Source: Acanthochromis polyacanthus
Lineage: Eukaryota > Chordata > Actinopteri > Pomacentridae
NCBI RefSeq assembly: GCF_021347895.1
Contig: NC_067127.1
Coordinates: forward strand, 18,076,984-18,140,983
Direction of reading: 5' to 3'
Length of the DNA: 64,000 nt
The stretch's first letter is position 1. Each line of letters begins with the position of its first letter. The notes under the pieces are model-generated. The model was not told where the DNA came from and made no database searches. It saw only the letters and a program-made list of their open reading frames with translations. The translations under genes were made by a program, and so were the position numbers. Shown here in pieces: positions 1-32,150 of this stretch.

Positions 1-999
1 TGTGAAAGCAAATCAAAAGTCCATTTTTATGAGGTTTGGAAAATGTTTAACAAGGTTTGGGAGTTTTCTTTATATTTTGCAATGAGCACTGACAGGTGCA
101 GCAGCACACATAACTCTGTAATTATCCAGAGTGTTATGAAACTGGGCTTACACATCCAGTCCCTCCAGGAAGGGATATTCAGGCTGCAGCAGACCTTAAG
201 TGTCTTTTCCACAGCCAACTTTTGCTTATTTTAATAAAGACTAGTCAAGCTGTGTCCAACGGTAACAAAACCCTATTACTAAGGGCCACAAATTCACACC
301 TTGTATGTTGTTTGTTAATCTGGTACTAAAGCATATTTGCACAACTGTAAAGTTGCTGTTCAACCTGGAATTGCACACTGTATTATTTCTTTGGCCAGTA
401 CAGTCCAGAGTTTTGCTACACACCAAGCATAAAGCCCCACGACAACATCACTCCTAAATGGCTGCAGCCTTCCCTAGCCTGACAGTGCACCCTGCCACAC
501 CGCCAAAAGTGCTCAAGGAACACGACCAAGACCATAAAGTATTGACTGAAAACCAAACAACCTAGATCGCAATCCAAATAAATGTCTTATCAAACAATGA
601 TCCATGAAGGCGCCAGTCCACATCCAACAGGACTGATACCACAGGACACTCTGACATTGTGGTTGATCAGTGTAAAGTAAAAGGTAAATTTCAAGAACTT
701 ACTGAAGGTGCTGCACAGCCATTAGGGCACTATCTGTACTTGCTTGATATGAATAAACCAGTAAAAACTCTGCAACAGACTGATCAGGCTCAGTTCTTCA
801 GCACAGTCAATTTAAACTAAAATGATGGATACATTTCTTTTTTGTTTTTGGACATCGAGTCATTTTAGACTCATGCACAAGGCAACCCACACATGACACA
901 GAGGTGACTGAGAGTTAAAAGTTGCCATATTGATTGAAGTTGAGTTGTCCGTCAATATGAAATTAAAAGGTGATGATACAGGTTAACAAAATGACAATG
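1..999. other. No gene recognised
   Basis: AT-rich sequence with only short chance open frames. I see no splice-flanked coding block, RNA gene or clear repeat. If wdr11 continues leftward its remaining exons should lie here or beyond the window edge, but none of its conserved C-terminal motifs could be read on the minus strand. Confidence 0.5.
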
Positions 1000-1908
1000 A
1001 AGCCAAAACACAAATCTACTGGAGAGAAATATCAAATTCAGCTGGTTGGGCAAAACTAACGGTAATATTATGAAAAAGCAGATGCACTCGATGACACAAT
1101 TATGCAAACTTCAGTGTGCAGTTTGCAAAACCACATAAAATGGCCAAAGCTCTATGCAATGATGAAACAAAAGTTAACCTCTACAAAAATGATGGAAAAG
1201 GGAAAGCGTGAAGAAAAAAGGAACACCTTACGAGCCATAGCACACTAACTCATCTGTCAAACATACAGCACATTTGTTTTGGCTGGACCATGCACGGACC
1301 AATGCAGCCTGGCAGCTTTCGATAATTTAAATGCTGTCAGAAGCAACAGATTCAATGTAGAATTATAAAGAAACTATCCGTCCGCTAAGTTTTAGTCAAA
1401 TGCATCAGGGCGGTCTTTCATCATTCTGCAGGACAATGAGCCTAAACATACTGCCAAAGCAATTAAACAGTTTTTCAAGGTAAAGAAGTGGAAACGCTTT
1501 TACTGGCCGAGCCACTTGACGTTAATGTGACTCAGCTGCATTCCACTTGCTGCAGACCAGACCTAAGGCAGACAGACCCCACAAGCAATTAAAAAGGCAG
1601 TGAACTCCTGGGAAACATCATCAGGAAAAATATCGGTGTGTTGAAGACTTCGAGCAGTCACCAAGTAATTAATATGATACATGAAATAGCACGTTTATTT
1701 ATTCAGTTACTTTTAAATCCCTAAACTTTGGGAACTGTGTGTAAAAAGCGTTACATCTCGTACACAGCTCTGTCAATATTGCCATAAACCTACTCTAATT
1801 AAAGCTCAGACTTGGCATTTTATCTTAGTATCCATTATTGTATTTCAAATTGAAGTGCTTAAGTGCTGAGACAGATGAACAAAGCATGCGTAAATGTCCA
1901 AATATTGT
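1000..1908 (+). mobile_element. Decayed Tc1/mariner transposon (relic)
   Basis: A plus-strand stretch around 1431-1518 reads QDNEPKHTAKAIKQFF and then KKWKRFYWPSH. This corresponds to the second catalytic Asp block (QDNDPKHT) and the following WPS segment of Tc1 transposases. The downstream third-acid region (DLNPIEH in the family) is destroyed by stops and indels. Further on, a degraded AIKKAVNSWE stretch matches the usual C-terminal helix. The end near 1897-1908 (GTCCAAATATT) resembles the terminal sequence of common fish Tc1 families. No intact reading frame or inverted repeat remains, so this is a fossil. The left border is approximate. Confidence 0.65.
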
Positions 1909-4900
1909 ATTTCAACACATTTCTAATCTCATTTCCTTAATTAAATGACTGGTTTAATGAAAGTCCCAGAAATCCTACTCCAGATGATAGGATTCTCTTT
2001 GCTGCATCATGTGGTGCATTACAATTAAATTTGATACCAATACCAAAACCTAATATGTTTCAACACAAAATACACTTAAAGACAGATCTGGACTATCCTC
2101 GGTTGAACTCAATTCAACAAATAAATGTGAGATGGCAGAAGATAATGTGTACTGTAAACTGGAGGCTTTTAAAAGACTATTTTGTGGAATGCAAACCTAA
2201 CTACTCTTCCTTCTGAAAGACTGCTGGAGCTTAGAATGAAAATCTGTCAATCTGATAATTGTTTTGCTTTTTGAGGAGCATGCCTCAGTAGCTGCCTTCT
2301 ATGAGCATGTAGGTGTTTATTTCCCACATTTTTGAACTGGCAAATTCCTGTTTGGCTGTGTTGATACTTTACTCGGCTCTCAACGCTGCTTCCTTTTCTA
2401 ACCCAAACAATGCAGTAAAGAATTGCTGTCGGGCAAGCACAGATAAATAAATTAAGCATGCCACCATCAGATGATTAGGAATGGATGTTGGTCTGCCAAT
2501 GTTTGTGTACATGTCGCTGAAAAGGAAGGCTGTGGGCCTTCTACCTATCTGTAATGGAGCTGTCAGCTCTCCTACAGATTACAGCATTTTAAACAGGAAA
2601 CCAGACAGTGGTTATTCGGGGTAGCTGGATGGCTAAACAACTTATGTAACCTTCCCTTAGAGGACTGAAGCAAGAAAGACTGTCAGAGAGGAAAGTGAGA
2701 GATGGAAACAAAGAAAACAGACACGGGAATCCCTTCTTTTTGTCTAACTGTAATGAAACTGTAGGTGGCAATTTCAACCCCCAGTGCTTTCACACCATCA
2801 GCAGAAGGCTCGTCTCTTGCGTTATTTGCAAGTAGAAGGTGTAAAAATTCTGTATCCTTTAGCTGTTCCTGTGACTGGTGCTGCATCGCTGAGGCTCAAT
2901 CAGTCTCCATTTCAACTAAGACACACATTAGGGAGAAACCTAATGCAGAGTGGAACAGAGGCCAAGACACTGGGCTGTATCTGCCAAGCACTCATCCATG
3001 GATCACTCTGGATTTACTGATCAGGTGTATTCTCTGGTCTCTTGGTGAACAGGAGAGGTGACATATGCCAACACCTGCCTGAACACCTGTCGCAGTACCA
3101 ACCTCGGTATCACTGCTGAAGAAGTGACAATTATTCATGCAGAATGACAGTGAGGCCACGTGCCAGAATTCAACACTCCAAATACAATTTGTAATGATAT
3201 CTCAAATTAGATTTTATGAGAACCATCTATGCATTACTCAAGTACGAACATAACCTAAAAAAAACAAGTTGGTAAAAAGTTACTTATACTACTCTCAAGA
3301 TTCCATTTAAATCAAACCCACTTGAATTTTTGAGTTACCTGGACATTGTCTCCACCTTTTCCTTCTATTTCAATTCCCAATGCAATTCTCCAGTCCTTCA
3401 AACTTACCATTCACTAGCCAACACATAGGAAGTGGAACGAAAAGCACATTTCGATAATGCAGCTAGAGACTGTTTAACTACTTTACTGTGCAAGATGACT
3501 ATGGGGACTTGCCAAATGATGCGCATAGAAAACTTAATCGCCCTGTTCTAGTTTTAGATTCAGAGCGCCACTGGGAACCAGCTGTGCCAAGTCAACCCCA
3601 CACCATCTGCAGCATGATGGGTTCCTCCGGCACCCGCTCCAGTCATATATTGATTGAGGAGAAAAAGAAAAGAGTCTGGCCGAGAAATGTTTTTGAAATG
3701 GCTCTCCCTGTGACACACTGGTGGTGTTGTGTTTGGGTAGAGACGCTAGTTTGGTCTACCAAGAAAAATGTGACAAATGTGAATTACTCTGAAGGGTCTC
3801 TGTTCCTGTTTGATTTCCAAGGGGCGTTATTAGGAGGCACACATCAAAATGTCTCTGAAAAGACCTACATGCGATCAGAGCAATGGAACATGTGACATCA
3901 TGCTGAATTGTGAAAGCAATGGCACTCGTATCAAACTTGACCAATACATGAAAAATGGTTGGGACCATCTCAGCAGAGATAACACTGATCTTGTTGAAAA
4001 GGAAAGGGCCCAGATGCACGCAGCCTGAGCAAATGAAACATGAGCTCTCAGAGAAACAAAAACCCAAACAAACAAAAACCGAACTACACACCTGAGACAC
4101 AAATGCTAATAACAGATGAAGACCAGCAGTGGTTGTCCCTTTAGGTCCTCTACAGCTATTTCTTTCATTAAGTAATAATGTGCAGTGAACTTATGAGATC
4201 TCTGTGTACCAGCATTATGGATGCGATGCATATTTCAGAGAAGCAAAGGGACCTAGCAAAAACGGTTTGTTAGATGTGTAGTTCGAAGGTGTTATTATTT
4301 AGTGGCTTGTCTGTGGGTTTGAAGGAGGCAATGTATCTTTGAGGTATGATTTAATTTATGTGTGCTATGTCAGGGGACTGAGTGTAGCCTATTTTTCAGC
4401 TTGACAACTAAACTGAAGGTTTGCTGCTTTGGGGAGAGTGGTACACCCAGGCCTTAAATGGAATTTGGTGTGCAAGTATTACGAGTGTGTGCGCAGACAC
4501 AGACATCACACAGCAACAGACAATTCTGCTCTTAATTTGCCATTCACATTGAGATTTTCATAATTTTATGCATCATTACTGCGGTGAGTCGAAAAAAAAC
4601 TTTTGAAGAAAATTGCTATGCTGATCAAAAACTAATAAATCCAAACTTTTGCTCTCTCTCCCTCTCCCTCGCCTAGAAGCTGCCTTGTGGGAGTAATAAC
4701 AGAGGTTGATACTTCAGATTAACTCTATGCCTTCTGCATGATTTGCTGAGACAGCACAGTCAGATTTGATGGACTGTTACTTACTCACTTTCTGACTCAA
4801 ACCCACAGCAAAGATTTGTATATTCGGACATACTGGCGAGCGCATTTCATTTGAGAAGTCATAGTGTTCTGTTTAACTCAGAGACGAAAATTTCTCATCT

Positions 4901-5289
4901 CAAGAGGGTTCAACAAAGCTGACAGCAAGAATAAGAACACTTTGCAAATCACAAGACAACATTTAAAGACAGACTTCAAATTATTAGGTAAGTGATATCT
5001 GGAATTGCTGACAGTGAGATTCTGAAGCGCTCTAGTCATGTGCAGGTCCCTTTGACAGAACATTTTAGATGAGATTAGATGCTTTGAATGCCTTGTTGAC
5101 AATTTCCTGCACTGTTTTTACTGTGCTTGACAGTTTGTGCTTCGATATCATATTTTAACGAATGTAATGATAGCTGCCAAAGAAGCAAACTTATTACTGA
5201 GCTTCACAAATAATGTGTTCAGTGCCAGTTTTCCCACATCAAATTATGCATATTCCCAAGAATGTAAAAGAGTCTCTGTTGGTGATGCA
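1909..5289. other. No gene recognised
   Basis: Intergenic or intronic sequence. Open frames such as 3488-3895 on the plus strand have no recognisable domain, and overlapping frames on the other strand are equally long, as expected by chance. No exon of the neighbouring wdr11 gene could be read here. Confidence 0.5.
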
Positions 5290-5930
5290 GTCTCTGTTTA
5301 TGTATATAAACAATTTGGTACTGAGTTTACTTCAGAAGTCAGCAATGAGTTCTTGGGCTTTGATTGTAGACAGGAAGTCATTGGTCACTCACCAAAAGAC
5401 AGTTTTGGCCCCATCAATGAGGTACTGGGCTTTATTGCTGCTTGAAATGTGGCCTACAATGGTTGTGTCATCTGGATATAGGGTGTGAGGGTAGCTAAAT
5501 TATCTTCACCCTCTGTGGCCTGTTTCAAAGGAAGCTCTGAATCCAGTGGCTTATGGCTGGGTCAGAGTTCATGTCTAAGAGTACTGTGAAAAGTTTTAGT
5601 AGCTTGGATTTCAGGTCTGACAGAATGATACGTTCAAATGTTTTTATGGCCACAGATGTTTGGCTGGTGGTCTGAAGTCACTGAGGCAGGTAATCTTCGG
5701 AGAATCAAAATGATGGTAGAGAGTTTGAAGCACTGTGGGATTGTACATTGGATCAGAGATGTGTTAAATATGGTGGAAAATACTGGGGGCAATTGAGCAG
5801 GACATGGACTCAGCAAAGCAGGGTCAGATCTCTCCAGTCTAGCTCTGCTGCTTTAATGTTGTGGAACTTCTTGAACACAGCTCACAATTCATCCTCCTGG
5901 ATGCAGGAGAGTGCCATTTAATTGGGAGCA
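5290..5930 (-). mobile_element. LINE reverse-transcriptase relic
   Basis: Read on the minus strand, 5816-5634 gives CPAQLPPVFSTIFNTSL, followed by an IPQCFKLSTIILI segment, the fingers/palm entry of fish non-LTR reverse transcriptases. Further downstream, near 5483-5421, YPDDTTIVGHIS is a decayed form of the catalytic YADD box. Stops and frameshifts lie between the blocks. The order (fingers at high coordinate, YxDD at low coordinate) fixes the strand as minus. It looks like the same broad jockey/L2/Rex1-like group as the better preserved copy at 56766-58550. Both ends are approximate. Confidence 0.7.
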
Positions 5931-8900
5931 GGGGGACTGGCTAGTGGAATATGGTTTTCAAACCATGGATGAACCAATTTTATGTATGTGGGGCGCTCCA
6001 ATTATTATCTGGGGGTCAGAACAGAGGTATTTTGTTTTATCTGTCATGTTCTTAAGAGTTCTCCAGATTGATGTGGAGTTGTTGCATAGCTGAATTTAGC
6101 TTTGGTTATTGCAGCACATAACTTAGATTTGGCTGCTCTGTATTGATCCCTGTCTCCATGTATTTTGTAAGCCCAGCTCTTTTCTCAGAGCATAAGAGGA
6201 GTAATTCTTTTGTAAGCCAGGTTATTTTTTAGCGTCACAGAATGTCAAGGTTTTGGTATTGGATACATATTTCCTTGTAGAACTTAATGTATGAAGTCAC
6301 CGTGTCAGCACACTGAATGAATGTATTTCTGTTAGTCAGTGATGGAACACAAACACCAGCTACTACAGTTGAAGCACATTGTCTCTGGAGGTCTGCATTT
6401 CAAACTGATGAGTTCAGGCCAGGAGAGAGGTAGCAATGAAGGATCATGAAGCTGTTGTACCAATGCTGATAATCATGAGACACAGAGCACCATCTTTTGA
6501 TTTGTGGGAAAGTTTGGCTAAGCTGTTGGTTCTGAAGATAGTGAAGTTAATGGGCTGCCGCCTGATCAGAAACTGATTGTAGAAGGCTGAACGACATCCA
6601 TAGTCTTTTGTGATTTGTCTTAAAAACAAAAGTTTATCCACTGTATTTTTGGAGGATCGCACACTGGATATTATTAATGCTGGTAAGGCTGTCTTCTGAA
6701 CCTGGAGAGGATCCCAGTTCTGTGCCTTCCAGTGCCAGGTGTATTTCCTCAGGGTGGTGGCAGCGTCATAGCTGCCATCTTGCCATCAGAAGATCTAATC
6801 AAAATATATGATAACTGTGTTGCTCTTTGAAGTAAAAATGTGCTTGATTTCATGTCTGCCTTCAATACCTGCTATAACAGTGTAAAATCAAGTAACATTC
6901 ATCATTCAACACAAAAAAATGTCTGGTTTCTTCAAAGTTATAGTCTAAGCCCACAGGTAACAAACAAAGAGTCAAAGTAGTGTTTTTCCCTACAATCAAA
7001 ACAGGGGAAAATCTGGAAAGTTTCTAAAGTATTTGATTACACCACAATCCTTTGTCTTAAAAGGGTGAAAACGTCCTGAATCTGTCAATACAAGACATTT
7101 GGTTCAGAGATGTCTGTTCGTTACACCATGTGAATTAAACTATGTCCACTAATGTCTGCATACACACATACATCTGCTAAAGTTTATTTCAACAAGGCTG
7201 TGTCCTCAGTGTTGACAAACCGAGATAAAGGCAGTATGACTTTGTATAATTCTTGAACTTAATATGTTGCACTTGACTTCATAGACATTTGTTTTTAGGT
7301 GCTATACTTAGGAGCAGAGGTCAAAATCTTTACTTATGGAAACTGCCATTGTACAAGACCTGCATCACCCATTATGACATTGGCTGTCATTACATATACA
7401 ACTTGTGATAAAAGGAGCAGCCAGAGCAAGCTTCTCTTCTTTGTTAACAGGATGACAAGTCCTGCGCATATGATTGGCTGCCTGAAAAGTTGTGCCAGCA
7501 TCAGCGCCATTCAGAAAAGTTCAGAGATTTTCAACTAGACACATTTGGAGGAGACGTACAAAAAAGGGGAGCACTCTGAAAAAGGTTGCTGGGTGCAGTG
7601 CTTCTTCTAGAGGTGGCCACATTCGATGACATACGCTCATCTTTATTTAGAATAACTGCAAAAAAAAATAATAACTATGTGCTCGGAAAAAAACGCTACA
7701 AATACAAATTATGGCACTTTTGAATGTTTTCATTTTTCAATATCAACAATGAAATTCTAAATTACACATTCTGAGCTATTACACAGCTAATACTGTAGTC
7801 AAATATTTTGGGGTACAATGTGCTAAAAGTAAAAGATGATATAATCATGGCAACTGTTATCAAACTGATGAGCAGTGTTAAAACGTGTGAAACACATAAT
7901 GATGAAACCTGCTATTAGGCTGAGAGAAACCACCCTGAAGCTGACTTTACATGTAGCAATACCTGAGTAATGTGAACAAAACCTCGTCACCAACAGAAAG
8001 TGAACAGATCAATGAAAAGCCACAGCACAGGAGCAACATCAGGTTCATAGTCTAACTATCCAGTTGGAGACAATAAATAATAACAAAATGACATGATTTA
8101 TTTAGATAGTTTTACGAATGATTTCCCTTAAATCACTGTTTAGTTAAGTGAGAAAATTATACTGGCTGAATAATAGCAATCTTTGGTCTGCAGCAACTGT
8201 CAACAGCCTAAAACATTTCCATATACTGCATATACATACTCTTTCAAATTTTTAAAGCTGTGTATCTATATAAATGTACTGTATTTGTCTGTAGTCCCAC
8301 ACATTCAGAAGCGATCAAAGACAATATGCACAGTATTTGGAAATTGTTTGTTCTCAAGCAAAGGAATAAAAAAGTACTCTGTCAGCTGGAAGTCACCGGA
8401 TTTTTGAGCTAACTAGCATATATACCTGGGGATGACAGGTTGCCTGGTCGCCTACTTAAGTCCAGACTAATGTATCTCCAGAACTGGTAAATGGACTACA
8501 TGTATACCAATGATGGCCATGTATTTTTTCATCTTGTGCCACTGTCAGGTCATTTTTCATTTTTTTTCACCAACTTCTGATGAACTTTGTGTTTTGTGCT
8601 AATTAGCTTAGATTAGCATGCCTATGTGCTAAATTAAGATTAAGAACATGGTGAATATTACAACTGCTAATCATTGCTGATCTATACTTATCCAGCTATA
8701 CTGTCTTTTTAAAATACTCAATTAGTAAGCTTTACCGTGTTCATTAACATGTAGAATTAGATTGTGTCTCATTCTATTGAGTTTTGTGGGAGAGTGTATA
8801 CATGCAAGTCTTTGTGTGTCTGTTTGCAGCTGAAAAACGGATTAAAAATATTTTACTACTCATTTTGAACGCATATGAACATTACTGACCTGCTATGACA

Positions 8901-8984
8901 TTTTATACAAAACATGCACATTTATAACAGCCTCTTGTTTCATACGGTTCAAACACGCACTTTAAACCGACTGTTAGTGCAGTC
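5931..8984. other. No gene recognised
   Basis: Mostly AT-rich sequence. No coding exon with splice sites could be supported. Stretches such as 8580-8635 (repeated TTAGC/GCTAA words) look like old fish repeats, but I cannot assign a family. Confidence 0.45.
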
Positions 8985-9170
8985 TTTACACGGGGGAACA
9001 GAAGCTCTTCCCACACTGGTCAAAGAAACAAGGTTTTTTTCCACTGTAGATATGCCGATGAGCTTTCCAGGTCACAGAATAACATGAAACTCTTCCCACA
9101 CTGGTCACAGAGGTGGATCTTTGTTCCAGTGTGGACACATTTATGACTTTTTAAAGTCCCTGAAGTACAC
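8985..9170 (-). pseudogene. C2H2 zinc-finger relic
   Basis: The minus strand reads HLCDQCGKSFMLF, then loses frame, then resumes in another frame as AHRHIYSGKKPCFFDQCGKSF before stopping. Two finger starts (CDQCGKSF, and FDQCGKSF with the first Cys changed to Phe) about 84 bp apart are diagnostic of tandem C2H2 fingers. The frameshift between them and the lost Cys show it is not functional as read. It sits just left of the last visible wdr11 exon and is unrelated to it. A short live exon with a sequencing error is less likely. Confidence 0.7.
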
Positions 9171-9499
9171 AAGATGAGGGGCTGGCTCGACCTTTCATCT
9201 AATTTGACAATACAGTCTGTATGTACAATCCCTTCAACATTTTACACGTTTTGTCCCCATAATGTCAGTTACCTGCACATATCATCCATTAAGCATTTAC
9301 TAATGCTAAATTAACTTTGTGGAGTGACGAAGCGGTCATTTATCATTGTTTTATTCCAGGATCTGCAGCACTCACATCTTTGGTTTTAACATGAAACAGT
9401 AGCAAAATTATGATCCAAAAAACAGATCATGATCCTGCCTTGGGAGTTCTGTGGTAAAATCTGCATTCACAGGTGTGTCAGCAGTGCACTACCACCTAC

Positions 9500-29651
<20,152 letters not shown>

Positions 29652-29835
29652 TATTGTAGGACAGTATTTATGCTACATCAACATTTATGGACCAAAAGCT
29701 GCTAAAACGAATTAGCTTCTGGGTATCGGCTCTGTTGTGATATTAACAGGAAGTGAAGTGGTGTTTCTAAGTGCAGCGCCGTGTAGGAACAAATCCCAGC
29801 GCGAACCGGTTCCCCAACTGGAATCTCAAAATGTA
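29652..29835 (-). promoter_or_regulatory. Putative wdr11 5' UTR and promoter region
   Basis: Sequence directly upstream of the wdr11 ATG. It contains an ETS-type core, ACAGGAAGTG at about 29746-29755, and a small CpG-containing patch (GCGCCG, GCGCGAACCGG). No TATA box is evident. ETS cores without TATA are common in broadly expressed genes. The transcription start is not visible. Confidence 0.35.
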
Positions 29836-30021
29836 AAAGACAAAACAAGTACATATATATGTATATTGCGAATATAATAAATATTGTATTCTAAAATTAC
29901 AGCCAGAATGAAAACTAAATTTTTAGATCTTTTGTCATATATTTATCTGTTTTATTTTTGTGGGTGTTTGCTTCACTGACTGTAATCATTTGGTGCTCGG
30001 TTTTGACTTAAAGAAGATATA

Positions 30022-30023
<2 letters not shown>

Positions 30024-30115
<92 letters not shown>
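30024..30115. repeat. (TG)n microsatellite, about 46 units
   Basis: Uninterrupted TG run at the left edge of block A. In blocks B and C the same position holds much shorter runs (near 35556-35575 and 39942-39972). Confidence 0.97.
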
Positions 30116-30116
<1 letters not shown>

Positions 30117-30400
30117 CATCATCATCAGAACATGCACATTGAATGTGCATTGATGCACATGCACATTGAATGTGCACATTCAAAAAATGCACATTGATTG
30201 TGCATTTTTTGAATGTCTTTGATCTCTGTGATGTCATCACAACTGACAGAAAGTCCACAAGTGACAGAAAGTCCACAAGTGTAACTCAATAACTCAGTAA
30301 CAGAGTCAGTTCAACCCACGATTTCTCGTGATTAGCTGCGATTTTTAACACTCACCGGACTTTAGCAGAGAAGAACCGGACTTTGTGTGCACTACACAAA

Positions 30401-31585
30401 ATGCACCGCTACAACAACCTGTGCCTTGGAAATCTTTCTATTTCCAAGGCACCAAGAGATGCCACCACAGCCAAGGAACCAAAGAGGAATTCTTCTGATT
30501 TGTGGGTCCTGCGCACGCAACAGAGATACCAGCTGTTGGCTCGCTACCGCAGAATCTCAGAGTCAGTGATTGATGAGGGTGTTAAACCTACGGCACATGG
30601 GTCACACAGGAGAGCTATTGCATCCATGGATTTGTTGGCACTGCGTAAACATCGCAGATATGAATTGCTTGCCAGCCGCCGAAAAATCACAGGCTCACTG
30701 GACGAGAAAGACGATGTTTCCAAGGCAAAACCTGCCATTGGAACAACTCGGAGCAGCAACCCAGGTAGCTGCACCTCCAGACACCCAGACATGAGAGGAA
30801 GCAAGAGAAGAGCCATCGCCTCCATGGATTTGCAGGCACTGCGTAAATATCGCAGACATGAACTGCTTGCCAGCCTCCGAAAAATCACAGGCTCACCGGA
30901 TGAGGAAGACAATGTTTCCAAGGCAAAACCTGCCATTGGAACAACTCGGAGCAGCAACCCAGGTAGCTGCACCTCCGGAGACCAAGACATGAGCGGAACC
31001 AACAGAAGAGCCATCGACAATGGTTCGACTAAAAGTAAAAAACCATACCGCGCCGTTCCGTTCAACAGAAGAATGGCTGACCAACTGTCACATCTCAGCC
31101 ATGGTAGAAACTCTGACTCGGCACCCAACAGAAATTCCTCTGATAGGAAGGCAAATCACAGACATGAACAGCGCGCCCAGTTTCAAAGAAGGCAGCGCCC
31201 TCCTGCAGCTGTGCAACGATGTGGGCCTCAAGGGGTGAGCGTTGCAAGACAACAACCCCATGCCAGCCGCAACACTCGGAATCGAGTTGCACGCAGGCAG
31301 TGGAACACTGGTCGTGCATGGGCTTGGCAGAGGTATCCCAGCTACCAAAGGCTGACCAATCCAAGGCCCACTTGGTACAACAGACCAGCGTACCAAGCTG
31401 ATTATCATCACAGACCCTTTTACAGAAACGCTTCTCGTGCAGGCTTTGCACAGAGACAGCACAGTGGCAAATTCTGTCACTGCAAAGGCCAAGTCAAAAG
31501 GGACAACCAGCAACGGTTCAGACCACAGCAGAACCGCAGGGGCAAGTTCAACAATGTACACCAGAGACGCCCACAGAACCATTGA
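30401..31585 (+). CDS. Unrecognised 394-aa Arg-rich protein with 66-residue tandem repeats (copy A, intact)
   Basis: I do not recognise this family. The first ATG (MHRYNNLCLGNLSISKAP) opens a 394-codon frame. Residues about 30-60 (LWVLRTQQRYQLLARYRR) are a diverged version of the later repeat. Two 66-residue units follow (30612-30809 and 30810-31007), each with SMDL.ALRK.RR.ELLAS, RKITGS.DE.D and a KPAIGTTRSSNPGSC segment. The C-terminal third is rich in Arg, Gln, Asn and aromatic residues (RRQRPPAAVQRCG, RPTWYNRPAY, GKFCHCKGQVKRDNQQ). The Arg-rich, low-complexity tail suggests RNA or DNA binding, but that is inference; there is no signal peptide or membrane segment. The three-copy context suggests either a lineage-specific gene family or the coding part of an undescribed mobile element. 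Confidence 0.6.
   Translation: MHRYNNLCLGNLSISKAPRDATTAKEPKRNSSDLWVLRTQQRYQLLARYRRISESVIDEGVKPTAHGSHRRAIASMDLLALRKHRRYELLASRRKITGSLDEKDDVSKAKPAIGTTRSSNPGSCTSRHPDMRGSKRRAIASMDLQALRKYRRHELLASLRKITGSPDEEDNVSKAKPAIGTTRSSNPGSCTSGDQDMSGTNRRAIDNGSTKSKKPYRAVPFNRRMADQLSHLSHGRNSDSAPNRNSSDRKANHRHEQRAQFQRRQRPPAAVQRCGPQGVSVARQQPHASRNTRNRVARRQWNTGRAWAWQRYPSYQRLTNPRPTWYNRPAYQADYHHRPFYRNASRAGFAQRQHSGKFCHCKGQVKRDNQQRFRPQQNRRGKFNNVHQRRPQNH
30612..31007 (+). repeat. 198-bp coding tandem repeat, 2 units (copy A)
   Basis: Measured by the recurring GAGCC/GAGCT anchor at 30612, 30810 and 31008, exactly 198 bp apart, so every unit keeps the frame. The last unit carries the diagnostic end (GDQDMSGTN) found at the end of all three arrays. 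Confidence 0.95.
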
Positions 31586-31759
31586 AGTTCCAGTGGAAAT
31601 TTGCTCCAGCCAAGAGACAACAGAGTCAGCAGCAACCAAGGTAGTCGTAGTGGCCCCCAGACTGGCCACCAGCTGACCACAAATGTCCAGCTATCAAGTC
31701 CTAAGGTTCCTGATGCAATGAGCACACTGGCGTCGGCATTCTCCAAAATCACCCTTTAA
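31586..31759 (+). other. Stop-free 57-codon extension after the copy A stop codon
   Basis: Directly after TGA (31583-31585) the same frame stays open for 57 codons (SSSGNLLQPRDNRVSSNQG onward) to a TAA at 31757-31759. The same TGA and open extension are present in blocks B and C. It could be readthrough, a former part of the protein, or chance. It is followed by a pyrimidine-rich TTTTTTTAG at 31770-31778 that resembles a splice acceptor, and a second open frame (PPPKQIIQMTQKMDKMSKAM) from 31778 to 32161. Confidence 0.35.
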
Positions 31760-32027
31760 TTTGTGTAAATTTTTTTAGTGTCAACACCACCACCGAAACA
31801 AATAATTCAAATGACCCAGAAGATGGACAAAATGTCGAAGGCCATGTTCAAGGGCCTTCAAAATATGTTTGGCTCTGCAGAAAAGCTGCTGGAGGCAGCC
31901 ATGAATGTACAATATCCATCTTTTGATGAAGCTGTGGTGTTGGCTTTGAACAACCTTTCCTTTCCCTACTACTCTTTCTTTTTATTCTTTTTATTCTTTC
32001 TATTCCTCCTTTCCTTTCCTTTCCTCT

Positions 32028-32150
32028 CCTGTCTTGTGTCATGTCTTGTGTCCTGTCTTGTGTCATGTCTTGTGTCCTGTCTTGTGTTCTCTCTTGTGTC
32101 CTGTCTTGTGTCCTGTCCTGCGTCATGTCCTGCGTCCTGTGTGTTCTGTG
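32028..32150 (+). repeat. 12-bp VNTR (TCCTGTCTTGTG), block A
   Basis: About ten units of TC(C/A)TGTCTTGTG with C/T variants. The 12-bp period keeps both strands open: SCLV repeats on plus, TQDR/TQDM repeats on minus. Blocks B (38659-38758) and C (42226-42312) have fewer units. Confidence 0.93.

Noticed and set aside
3488..4100. Opposed frames of 135 and 114 codons
   Set aside because: They overlap on opposite strands, lack domains and splice context, and have ordinary chance length for this region.
31848..32126. Minus-strand TQDR/TQDM repeat protein of 92 codons
   Set aside because: It is the antisense reading of the 12-bp VNTR; the period of 12 keeps every frame open. Nothing suggests translation.
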